In this document: piece after piece, positions 57,683-64,000 of the stretch
Position numbering within the stretch: position 1 is the first letter of the stretch
How the letters are laid out: each line of letters begins with the position of its first letter
NCBI RefSeq assembly: GCF_029203285.1
Contig: NZ_CP115669.1
Span: 4,154,001 to 4,218,000 of the forward strand
Direction of reading: 5' to 3'
DNA from: Pseudomonas sp. PSE14
Lineage (GTDB): Bacteria > Pseudomonadota > Gammaproteobacteria > Pseudomonadales > Pseudomonadaceae
DNA length: 64,000 bases
Program-made: the position numbers and the translations under genes
The notes under the pieces: model-generated
What the model saw: the letters and a program-made list of their open reading frames with translations, nothing else
Told to the model about the DNA's origin: nothing
Databases searched by the model: none

Positions 57683-59110
57683 ATGAACACGATAAGCACG
57701 GAGCAGGCGTACAACTACAAGGTGGTTCGCCAGTTCGCCATCATGACGGTGGTCTGGGGCGTGGTCGGCATGGCCATGGGGGTACTGATCGCCTCCCAAC
57801 TGGTCTGGCCGCAACTGAACCTTGACCTGCCATGGACCAGTTTCGGGCGCCTGCGCCCGCTGCACACCAGCCTGGTGATCTTCGCCTTCGGCGGCTGCGC
57901 GCTGTTCGCCACCAGCTACTACACGGTGCAGCGCACCTGCCAGGCGCGACTGTTCTCGGACAGCCTGGCCGCCTTCACCTTCTGGGGCTGGCAGGCGCTG
58001 ATCGTGGTGATGCTGATCACCCTGCCGCTGGGCTACACCACCACCAAGGAATACGCCGAGATCGAATTCACCGGCGCGGTGTGGATGGCCATCGTCTGGG
58101 TCGCCTACGCGGTGGTGTTCTTCGGCACCCTGATGAAGCGCAAGACCTCGCACATCTACGTGGGCAACTGGTTCTTCGCGGCCTTCATCGTGGTCACCGC
58201 GATGCTGCACATCGTCAATCACCTGTCGATTCCAGTGAGCTGGTTCAAGTCCTACCCGGTGTACTCCGGCGCCACCGACGCCATGGTGCAGTGGTGGTAC
58301 GGCCACAACGCGGTGGGCTTCTTCCTCACCACCGGCTTCCTCGGGATGATGTATTACTTCGTGCCCAAGCAGGCCGGACGCCCGGTGTATTCGTACCGGC
58401 TGTCCATCGTGCACTTCTGGGCGCTGATCACCCTGTACATCTGGGCCGGCCCGCACCACCTGCACTACACCGCCCTGCCCGACTGGGCGCAGTCGCTGGG
58501 CATGGTGATGTCGCTGATCCTCCTGGCGCCCAGCTGGGGCGGGATGATCAACGGCATGATGACGCTCTCGGGCGCCTGGCATAAGTTGCGCACCGACCCG
58601 ATCCTGCGCTTCCTCGTCGTGTCGCTGGCGTTCTACGGCATGTCGACTTTCGAAGGCCCGATGATGGCCATCAAGACCGTCAACGCCCTGTCGCACTACA
58701 CCGACTGGACCATCGGCCACGTCCATGCCGGCGCCCTGGGCTGGGTGGCCATGATCTCCATCGGCTCGCTCTACCACCTGATTCCCAAGGTCTTCGGCCG
58801 CGAGCAGATGCACAGCATCGGCCTGATCAACGCGCACTTCTGGCTGGCCACCATCGGCACGGTTCTCTACATCGCCTCGATGTGGGTCAACGGCATCACC
58901 CAGGGGCTGATGTGGCGCGCGGTCAATGCCGACGGCACCCTCACCTACTCCTTCGTCGAAGCCCTGCAGGCCAGCCATCCGGGCTTCGTGGTGCGCATGG
59001 CCGGTGGCCTGATGTTCCTCAGCGGCATGCTGCTGATGGCCTGGAACACCTGGATGACCGTGCGCCGCGCGCAACCGCAGGCCATGCTGGCCGCCCAACG
59101 GATGGCCTGA
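57683..59110 (+). CDS. ccoN: Orphan cbb3-type cytochrome oxidase catalytic subunit (CcoN)
   Basis: A 475-residue heme-copper oxidase subunit I with twelve helices. Heme and copper ligands are visible: [20 protein letters not shown] (low-spin heme His), [20 protein letters not shown] (copper His), [20 protein letters not shown] (the HH copper pair) and [20 protein letters not shown] (two heme His). No ccoO or ccoP is next to it, so it must borrow partners. In P. aeruginosa the orphan ccoN4 (PA4133) is likewise followed by a tiny gene (PA4134), and CcoN4 isoforms are linked to respiration with cyanide and phenazines. The exact isoform here is inferred. Confidence 0.9.
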   Translation: MNTISTEQAYNYKVVRQFAIMTVVWGVVGMAMGVLIASQLVWPQLNLDLPWTSFGRLRPLHTSLVIFAFGGCALFATSYYTVQRTCQARLFSDSLAAFTFWGWQALIVVMLITLPLGYTTTKEYAEIEFTGAVWMAIVWVAYAVVFFGTLMKRKTSHIYVGNWFFAAFIVVTAMLHIVNHLSIPVSWFKSYPVYSGATDAMVQWWYGHNAVGFFLTTGFLGMMYYFVPKQAGRPVYSYRLSIVHFWALITLYIWAGPHHLHYTALPDWAQSLGMVMSLILLAPSWGGMINGMMTLSGAWHKLRTDPILRFLVVSLAFYGMSTFEGPMMAIKTVNALSHYTDWTIGHVHAGALGWVAMISIGSLYHLIPKVFGREQMHSIGLINAHFWLATIGTVLYIASMWVNGITQGLMWRAVNADGTLTYSFVEALQASHPGFVVRMAGGLMFLSGMLLMAWNTWMTVRRAQPQAMLAAQRMA

Positions 59111-59111
59111 G

Positions 59112-59342
59112 GTGACGCTGTGGCTGGGGCTGGCCGGCCTGCTGGCGCTGTACTTCGGTGTCGGCTGGACCCTAGGGGCGCACCGCGAACGTGGCATCGA
59201 GGAGGCCAGCATGCTGCCCTTCGCCGATGACGACGAAGTGGCCCGGCGCATGGAAAAAGCCACCGGGCGCAGCCGTACCGGCTGCGCCTGCCCCGGCCAG
59301 TGCCGGGGCGACTGCGAGCACTGGCGCGACTGGACGCCCTAG
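59112..59342 (+). CDS. Small membrane protein with Cys-rich tail, partner of the orphan CcoN
   Basis: A 76-residue protein starting at GTG one base after the ccoN stop. Residues 3-21 are one membrane helix (LWLGLAGLLALYFGVGWTLG), then a charged region (RERGIEEASMLPFADDDEVA), then a C-terminal cluster CACPGQCRGDC with four cysteines. Size and single helix fit a CcoQ-like stabilising subunit; the cysteines suggest metal or redox binding, which is not part of classical CcoQ. It matches PA4134 in position. Function not established. Confidence 0.75.
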   Translation: MTLWLGLAGLLALYFGVGWTLGAHRERGIEEASMLPFADDDEVARRMEKATGRSRTGCACPGQCRGDCEHWRDWTP

Positions 59343-59603
59343 CTCTTCAGCTCAAGAGCGGGGCTGCGGCAGAGCGCCGCATCACCTGCATCAATCTTCA
59401 TTAGCAAGCACATCAATTTCTCGGCGGGCGACCGGGATGGAAATATCTGTCCCGTGCCCCGCCACCTGATGGACGCCTGCAGCATCGTCCCCTGTCCTGT
59501 CTGGACCCCAGGACAGACATCATCGATGCCAGCGCTCCCCGGTGGGGCTTTCAAACCCACTGATCGAGCTCGCACACCGAGTTCGCTACCGAGGAATATC
59601 AGA

Positions 59604-59870
59604 ATGAAGCTTGCCTCTGTCGTGTCGGCTGTCATCTCCAGCCTCGCCCCCATGGCTTTTGCCCAGGACGCAATCAAGACCCCCGGCGCCGATCTGCCGG
59701 CCACCGAATACCACTACGGCATGGCCCTGGATGTGGACAAGGTGCTGCACCGCACCGACAACTCCGGCAAGGTCGGCATCGTTCCGGCATACATGGTCTA
59801 CCAGGATCACCAGGGCGAAACCCACAAGGTTCGCTTCCTCGAATGGGGCGGTAGCACCAGCCAGGGTTGA
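59604..59870 (+). CDS. DUF2790 family periplasmic protein (second copy)
   Basis: An 88-residue protein with signal peptide MKLASVVSAVISSLAPMAFA and a mature domain YHYGMALDVDKVLHRTDNSG, then VGIVPAYMVYQDHQGETHKV. It shares the DUF2790 frame with the protein at 4735 but lacks its cysteines. RBS GAGGAA precedes the ATG at 59604; the frame extends upstream to 59454 without a plausible signal. Function unknown. Confidence 0.82.
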   Translation: MKLASVVSAVISSLAPMAFAQDAIKTPGADLPATEYHYGMALDVDKVLHRTDNSGKVGIVPAYMVYQDHQGETHKVRFLEWGGSTSQG

Positions 59871-59968
59871 GCCTTACCGAACATCGCCCTCCGGCCGTCT
59901 TGGCCAAACCCCGCGAGCCTGTGGTGGCGGTCGGGGGGCGATCCTGATGACAGCGGCACCGCCAGCCC

Positions 59969-60072
59969 GTAGAAGCGGACCTTGTCCGCGGAATCCAGAG
60001 CGGAGGAATCCGGTCCTACAGGAAAATCTCCGAGGACGGCGCCGCCTGTAGGAGCGAGCTTGCTCGCGAACC
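59969..60072. repeat. Two REP-type palindromes
   Basis: At 59969-59993 GTAGAAGCGGACCTTGTCCG and at 60045-60072 TGTAGGAGCGAGCTTGCTCG, both with the GTAGRAGCG-hairpin form of Pseudomonas REP sequences. They lie in the 350-base gap between the second DUF2790 gene and the FemAB-like gene, which contains no other gene. Confidence 0.8.
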
Positions 60073-60100
60073 GCCTGGCACCGGCACATCAGGAACATAG

Positions 60101-60127
60101 GGCGGATAACGTTCGACGTTATCCGCC
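60101..60127. repeat. Palindrome GGCGGATAACG-N5-CGTTATCCGCC
   Basis: A perfect 11-base stem (60101-60111/60117-60127) with loop TTCGA. This GGCGGATAACG type is a different intergenic hairpin class from the neighbouring REPs. Confidence 0.8.
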
Positions 60128-60192
60128 GTTTGACCTTGATCTCAGGGCACTCCGAACTCAGCCCCGGAGCCGATGGCAAACGATGGTGTAAC

Positions 60193-60220
60193 GGCGTACA
60201 ACCGCGAACGGTTGTACGCC
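60193..60220. repeat. Palindrome GGCGTACAACCG-CGAA-CGGTTGTACGCC
   Basis: A perfect 12-base stem (60193-60204/60209-60220) with a CGAA tetraloop, ending one base before the stop of the FemAB-like gene. It may terminate that gene's transcript as well as being a mobile-type repeat. Confidence 0.8.
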
Positions 60221-61351
60221 CTACGGGCCATCCTGCCGATACGGCAACGCCGCCCGCGCTTCTTCCGCGTACGCCAGAATCCCCACCCGCTCCTGCTCCA
60301 GGAACTCCGCCACCGCCTCCCGCAAGCCGGGGTGGCCGAGGCGATGCCAGGAGCGTGTGATCACCGGTTCAAAACCGCGAATCAGCTTGTGCTCGCCCTG
60401 CGCCCCGGCATCGAAGCGTTGCAGGCCATGACCGATGGCGTAGTCGAGCCCCTGATAGAAGCAGGTTTCGAAATGCAGCCGATCGAACTCCGCCAGGCAG
60501 CCCCAGTAGCGACCGTACAGCGTGTCGCCGCCGACCAGGCTGAAGGCCATGGCCACTGGGCGGCCACCACGATGGGCAAAGACCACGCGAACGGCCTCCG
60601 GCATGCGCTCGCCAAGCAGGCTGAAGAAGGCCCGCGTCAGGTACGGCGCCTGCCCGCGCACCTCGTAGGTGCTGCTGTAGCAGGCGTAGACGAAGTCCCA
60701 GTGCGTCTCGGACAGCTCATGGCCCGCCATCCAGACGAAATCGATGCCCAGCCCCGCGACCTGCTCGCGCTCCTTGCGCACTTGCTTGCGCTTGCGCGAA
60801 CTCAAGGCGTCGAGGAAATCCTGGAAGTCGCGGTAGCCCCGGTTGCGCCAGTGGTACTGACAGCCCAGGCGCTCCAGCCAGCCATCGGCGCCAGCGAGCA
60901 GCGCATCGGCGGCGCCATCGGTGAAGTTCACATGCACGCCGGAACAGTGCGCCTCGTCCACCTCCCCCGCCAGTACGCCAACCAGGCTCAGGGCCGCCTC
61001 GGGCGCGCCCAGCAGGCGGGCGCCACCCACCGGCGTAAAGGGAATGCCCACCAGCAGCTTGGGGTAATAGCGAATGCCGGCACGCTGGCAGGCATCGGCC
61101 CAGCTCCAGTCGAACACGTACTCGCCGTAGGAATGGCTCTTCAGGTAAGCCGGTACGGCGGCGAGCAGGCAGTCATCGTCGCCGAACAGGACGCGATGCG
61201 CGGGCGTCCAGCCGGTACGGCCACCGACACTGCCGCTTTCCTCCAGGGCGCTGAGAAAGGCGTGACGCAGGAACGGCTGGTCGTCCGGCAGCAGGGCATC
61301 CCACTGACGGGCATCCACATCGGCGAGGCGGGCAAGGGTCTGGATTGGCAT
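60221..61351 (-). CDS. FemAB/GNAT-like acyltransferase family protein (PF04339 type)
   Basis: A 376-residue protein with the pattern FLRHAFLSALEESGSVGGRT, KSHSYGEYVFDWSWADAC, YYPKLLVGIPFTPVGGARLL, then KRKQVRKEREQVAGLGIDF and the C-terminal block AMAFSLVGGDTLYGRYWGCL, followed by LHFETCFYQGLDYAI. This is the uncharacterised family described as peptidoglycan biosynthesis/recognition-like with a GNAT fold; substrate unknown. ATG at 61351 begins the conserved region; the frame is open to 61420. Confidence 0.82.
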   Translation of the reverse strand: MPIQTLARLADVDARQWDALLPDDQPFLRHAFLSALEESGSVGGRTGWTPAHRVLFGDDDCLLAAVPAYLKSHSYGEYVFDWSWADACQRAGIRYYPKLLVGIPFTPVGGARLLGAPEAALSLVGVLAGEVDEAHCSGVHVNFTDGAADALLAGADGWLERLGCQYHWRNRGYRDFQDFLDALSSRKRKQVRKEREQVAGLGIDFVWMAGHELSETHWDFVYACYSSTYEVRGQAPYLTRAFFSLLGERMPEAVRVVFAHRGGRPVAMAFSLVGGDTLYGRYWGCLAEFDRLHFETCFYQGLDYAIGHGLQRFDAGAQGEHKLIRGFEPVITRSWHRLGHPGLREAVAEFLEQERVGILAYAEEARAALPYRQDGP

Positions 61352-61563
61352 GCCCGACAGTCTGGCGCGCAGCGCCCGGGAAGGGAAGATTCGCGCAGGA
61401 AAAGCCAGCGGCGATGACATTCACGTTCGTCGGTATCCGGCAAACGGGCTTTACGGCTGGTCTATGGTGGGGATTGACAAGGTTTGCCGGCAACCCTGTC
61501 GGCTCGTTCTGCCCCGCCAGGCGCCCGGCCCGGGCCACTGGCGATTCGACCGGAGGACGTCCC

Positions 61564-61812
61564 ATGAGCCTGATGCAGTGCGAATACCGCAAGTACACCA
61601 TTACCGCCGATGTCGTCGAACACCCCGGCATGCCCACGCCCTGGGCCGGCGGTTGCCACATCACCAGCCCTGACGGCAAGACCACCAAGCGCAAGACCCT
61701 GCCGCTGGAGTTCGCCTACATGGCGGACCTGGAGAAAGCCCAGCACGCGTCCATCGCCCACGGTAAATGGCTGGTGGACCAGAGTCTGGACCACGACCGT
61801 CCGCTGTTCTGA
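61564..61812 (+). CDS. Small conserved hypothetical protein
   Basis: An 82-residue soluble protein (SLMQCEYRKYTITADVVEHP at the start, then TPWAGGCHITSPDGKTTKRK and a helical C-terminal half). I do not recognise the family. Coding is supported by GGAGG seven bases before the ATG and by strict back-to-back packing with the convergent GT4 gene, whose stop codon starts at the next base. It is preceded by a 212-base gap that separates it from the divergent FemAB-like gene. Confidence 0.65.
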   Translation: MSLMQCEYRKYTITADVVEHPGMPTPWAGGCHITSPDGKTTKRKTLPLEFAYMADLEKAQHASIAHGKWLVDQSLDHDRPLF

Positions 61813-62835
61813 TCAGCAGGCCGGCGCTTCGCTGACCGGCAATTCCGTCAGACGTACCTGCAGGGAAAGGAATTCCTGCGACGACGACCGCCAGGATTGA
61901 CCACGCGCCCACTGCGCGCAGGCCTGGCGGTCCAGTTCCAGCGCTCGCATACAAGCGCTGCGCAGGTCGTCGTCCAGCGCACCGGTCACGCCCTCCTCCA
62001 GCACATCCAGCGGTCCCGCCACCGGGAAGGCCGCTACCGGCGTGCCGCAGGCCAGCGCCTCGTACATCACCAGCCCCAGGGTATCGGTCCGCGAGGGGAA
62101 CACCAGCACACTGGCGCTGCGATAGGCCGTTGCCAGCTCCTCGCCGTGGCGATAGCCGAGGAATTCCACCTGTGGATAACGCGCCTGCAGCTCCGCCCGC
62201 TGCGGGCCGTCACCCACGACGCGCTTGCGGCCGGGCAGGTCGAGCTCCAGGAAGGCTTCGACATTCTTCTCCCGTGCCAGGCGCCCCACATACAGGAACA
62301 CCGGCTCCGCCGCCGGCGCTCCTTCGCCCGGCTGGAAACGCCGCAGGTCGACCCCCTTGCGCCACAACGCCAGGCGCTCCAGGCCCCGCTCGGCAAAGGC
62401 CTCGCGCATCCGCTCGCTGCTCACCAGCACGGCCTGGCTGGGTGCATGGAAGCGGCGCAGGAAGGCATAACCCCAGGACAGCGGCAACCAGGGCCAACGG
62501 GTGCTCACGTATTCGGGAAAGCGCGTGTGGATGGCGCTGCTGAACCTCAGCCCCCGGCGCATCAGCCAGCGCCGGGCGGCCCAGCCCAGCGGCCCTTCCG
62601 TGGCGAGATGGACGCAGTCGGGGGCGAATTCGGCGATCTTCTCGCCGACCTTCCACAGGTCCCAGGCCAGCGGAATCTCCGGATAGCTCGGGCAGGGTCG
62701 ATGCCGGAAATCCAGCGGGGTGATCAGCCCGACAGCGTGACCGGCCCCTTCCAGCTCCGCCACCAGCGCCTTGAGGCTGGTGACCACGCCGTTGACCTGC
62801 GGTAGCCAGGCATCGGTGACGGTCAGCAGCCTCAT
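61813..62835 (-). CDS. Glycosyltransferase family 4 (mannosyltransferase-like)
   Basis: A 340-residue GT-B enzyme: VTDAWLPQVNGVVTSLKALV at the N-terminus, HTRFPEYVSTRWPWLPLSWG, LWRKGVDLRRFQPGEG, FLYVGRLAREKNVEAFLEL and the donor motif SRTDTLGLVMYEALACGTPV. The pattern is that of alpha-mannosyltransferases acting on glycolipids (MgtA-like). Overlaps the LpxH-like gene by four bases (ATGA), so the pair is coupled; together they suggest synthesis of a glycolipid. No connection to the 17-40 kb cluster is visible. Confidence 0.85.
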   Translation of the reverse strand: MRLLTVTDAWLPQVNGVVTSLKALVAELEGAGHAVGLITPLDFRHRPCPSYPEIPLAWDLWKVGEKIAEFAPDCVHLATEGPLGWAARRWLMRRGLRFSSAIHTRFPEYVSTRWPWLPLSWGYAFLRRFHAPSQAVLVSSERMREAFAERGLERLALWRKGVDLRRFQPGEGAPAAEPVFLYVGRLAREKNVEAFLELDLPGRKRVVGDGPQRAELQARYPQVEFLGYRHGEELATAYRSASVLVFPSRTDTLGLVMYEALACGTPVAAFPVAGPLDVLEEGVTGALDDDLRSACMRALELDRQACAQWARGQSWRSSSQEFLSLQVRLTELPVSEAPAC

Positions 62836-63641
62836 GCCGCCGTCTCGATCGCCGCCAGCTCAGTGACCTGCGCCTGTTCCTCGGCCAGCCGGTAGAGCTG
62901 GATGCTGCCGTCCCAGTGTTCGATCAGCGCGCTGCAGGATTCCACCCAGTCGCCGCAGTTGAGGTATTCCACCTCACCGATCTGGCGGATCTCCGCGTGG
63001 TGGATGTGCCCGCAGACCACGCCATTGAGGCCACGCTTGTGCACCTCGTGGGCGATGGCTTCCTCGAAGTCGCTGATGAAGTTCACCGCCGTCTTCACCT
63101 TGTGCTTGAGGTACGCCGACAGCGACCAGTAGCCATAGCCGTAGCGGCTGCGCCAATGGTTCAGCCAGCGGTTCAGCGTCAGGGTGAACTCGTAGGCCCA
63201 GTCGCCGAGGAACGCCAGCCACCTGTGGTAGCGGGTGATCACGTCGAACTGGTCGCCGTGGATCACCAGCAACTGGCGGCCGTCGGCGGTGGTGTGGACG
63301 ATCTCGTCCACCAGGCGGATGTTGCCCAGCAGCAGCGAGGAATAGCGCCGCAGGAATTCGTCGTGGTTGCCGGTGACGTAGATCACCTCGGTGCCGCGCT
63401 TGCTCATGGTCAGCAGGCGGCGGATCACGTTGGTGTGCGCCTGCGGCCAGTAGATGCCGCCGCGCAGTTTCCAGCCATCGATGATGTCGCCGACCAGGTA
63501 GATACGGTCGGCGTGGTAGCGCTTGAGGAAGCCGGCCAGATGCTCGGCCTGGCAATCGCGGGTGCCGAGGTGGACATCGGATATCCACAGGGTCCGTACC
63601 CGTTGTTTCTTCGTCGGCGTCATGCGTTGCGCGCTGCTCAT
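62832..63641 (-). CDS. Metallophosphoesterase, UDP-2,3-diacylglucosamine pyrophosphatase-like
   Basis: A 269-residue calcineurin-type enzyme with metal motifs SDVHLGT, GDIIDGW, TGNHDEF, HGDQFD and CGHIHHAE. The set is that of LpxH2-like phosphatases, paralogues of the lipid A enzyme LpxH. ATG at 63641 has GGAGG ten bases upstream; a start at 63671 is less likely. First gene of a two-gene unit with the GT4 gene. Confidence 0.85.
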   Translation of the reverse strand: MSSAQRMTPTKKQRVRTLWISDVHLGTRDCQAEHLAGFLKRYHADRIYLVGDIIDGWKLRGGIYWPQAHTNVIRRLLTMSKRGTEVIYVTGNHDEFLRRYSSLLLGNIRLVDEIVHTTADGRQLLVIHGDQFDVITRYHRWLAFLGDWAYEFTLTLNRWLNHWRSRYGYGYWSLSAYLKHKVKTAVNFISDFEEAIAHEVHKRGLNGVVCGHIHHAEIRQIGEVEYLNCGDWVESCSALIEHWDGSIQLYRLAEEQAQVTELAAIETAA

Positions 63642-63782
63642 CGTCGGCAACCTCCAGTGGGGTTTGTCCAATTTTCGGCGCGGGTGGTGAAGTGCACATG
63701 ACCGACTGGCGACAGTCCCGTTACAACCCGTGCCGCGCTAGACTGGCGGCCTGCCCGACAGCGTCCCGGATGAGCAGCCCCG

Positions 63783-64000
63783 ATGAGCCAGATCCTCTCC
63801 CTGCGCAACTACAGCCACGACCACCTCGCCCACAGCCACAGCCATGCGCAACTGGTGCTGGGCCTTTCCGGCAGCCTGGACTTCGAGGTGGGCGGGCGCG
63901 GCAGCCTGGTGACCCGGCAGTGTTTCGCGGTGGTCCCGCGCGAAACCCACCACGCCTGCGCCAGCCCCGACGGCAGCCGTTGCCTGGTGGTCGATCTGGA
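63783..64000 (+). CDS. AraC-type regulator, N-terminal part (runs off the window)
   Basis: The 72 residues visible start MSQILSLRNYSHDHLAHSHS and contain a cupin-like fold (AQLVLGLSGSLDFEVGGRGS, then CFAVVPRETHHACASPDG). This is the effector-binding half of many AraC-family regulators. The DNA-binding half would lie beyond position 64000, so the family call is provisional. Divergent from the LpxH-like gene. Confidence 0.6.
   Translation, partial: MSQILSLRNYSHDHLAHSHSHAQLVLGLSGSLDFEVGGRGSLVTRQCFAVVPRETHHACASPDGSRCLVVDL

Overview
The window reads as the chromosome of a Pseudomonas close to the P. aeruginosa group. Most of it is GC-rich and densely coded. The stretch 40098-57533 (cmk, tyrA-aroA, hisC, pheA, serC, gyrA, mtnA, MTA deaminase, ubiG, mupP, SDR, GGDEF, rluB, Nudix) matches from memory the order of the P. 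aeruginosa PAO1 region PA3163-PA3180. Typical Pseudomonas palindromes (GTAGGAGCGAGCTTGCTCGC type) are also present.

Layout: 1-16822 holds ordinary genes: the 5' part of acsA, a LysR regulator divergent from an FUSC efflux protein with a LysR-type operator between them, a DUF2790 protein, a secreted zinc phospholipase C-like enzyme, two MFS transporters, a DEAD-box helicase, a DHFR-fold/Nudix pair, an NlpC/P60 endopeptidase, two overlapping DMT transporters and rpsA. From 40098 the core aromatic and serine biosynthesis block and gyrA follow. The far end (57683-64000) carries an orphan cbb3 oxidase subunit with a small partner, a second DUF2790 gene, a field of palindromes, a FemAB/GNAT-like protein, a GT4 gene, an LpxH-like phosphatase and the start of an AraC-type regulator.

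The accessory core is 17051-39921, lying between cmk and rpsA, which are normally adjacent. It is one strand-coherent island. It begins with an ABC-2 permease (Wzm) that leads directly into a near-complete type II secretion system (gspE-F-G-H-I-J-K-L-M, then gspC-D). Next is a monocistronic gene for a 608-residue secreted protein with no recognisable domain, bounded by terminators. Last comes a translationally coupled glycan operon: GT4, Wzt with a C-terminal domain, a glycosyltransferase-sulfotransferase fusion, GT2, GT4, GT2, and a sulfotransferase with a coiled coil of nearly identical 35-residue repeats.

My reading, which is inference, is a self-contained cell-surface module: a dedicated T2SS exporting one abundant surface (perhaps S-layer-like) protein, together with an ABC-exported, possibly sulfated polysaccharide that could anchor it. 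The last gene has the architecture expected of a chain terminator with a coiled-coil ruler, like WbdD of E. coli O9a, but with sulfotransferase chemistry and a repeat number that could change.
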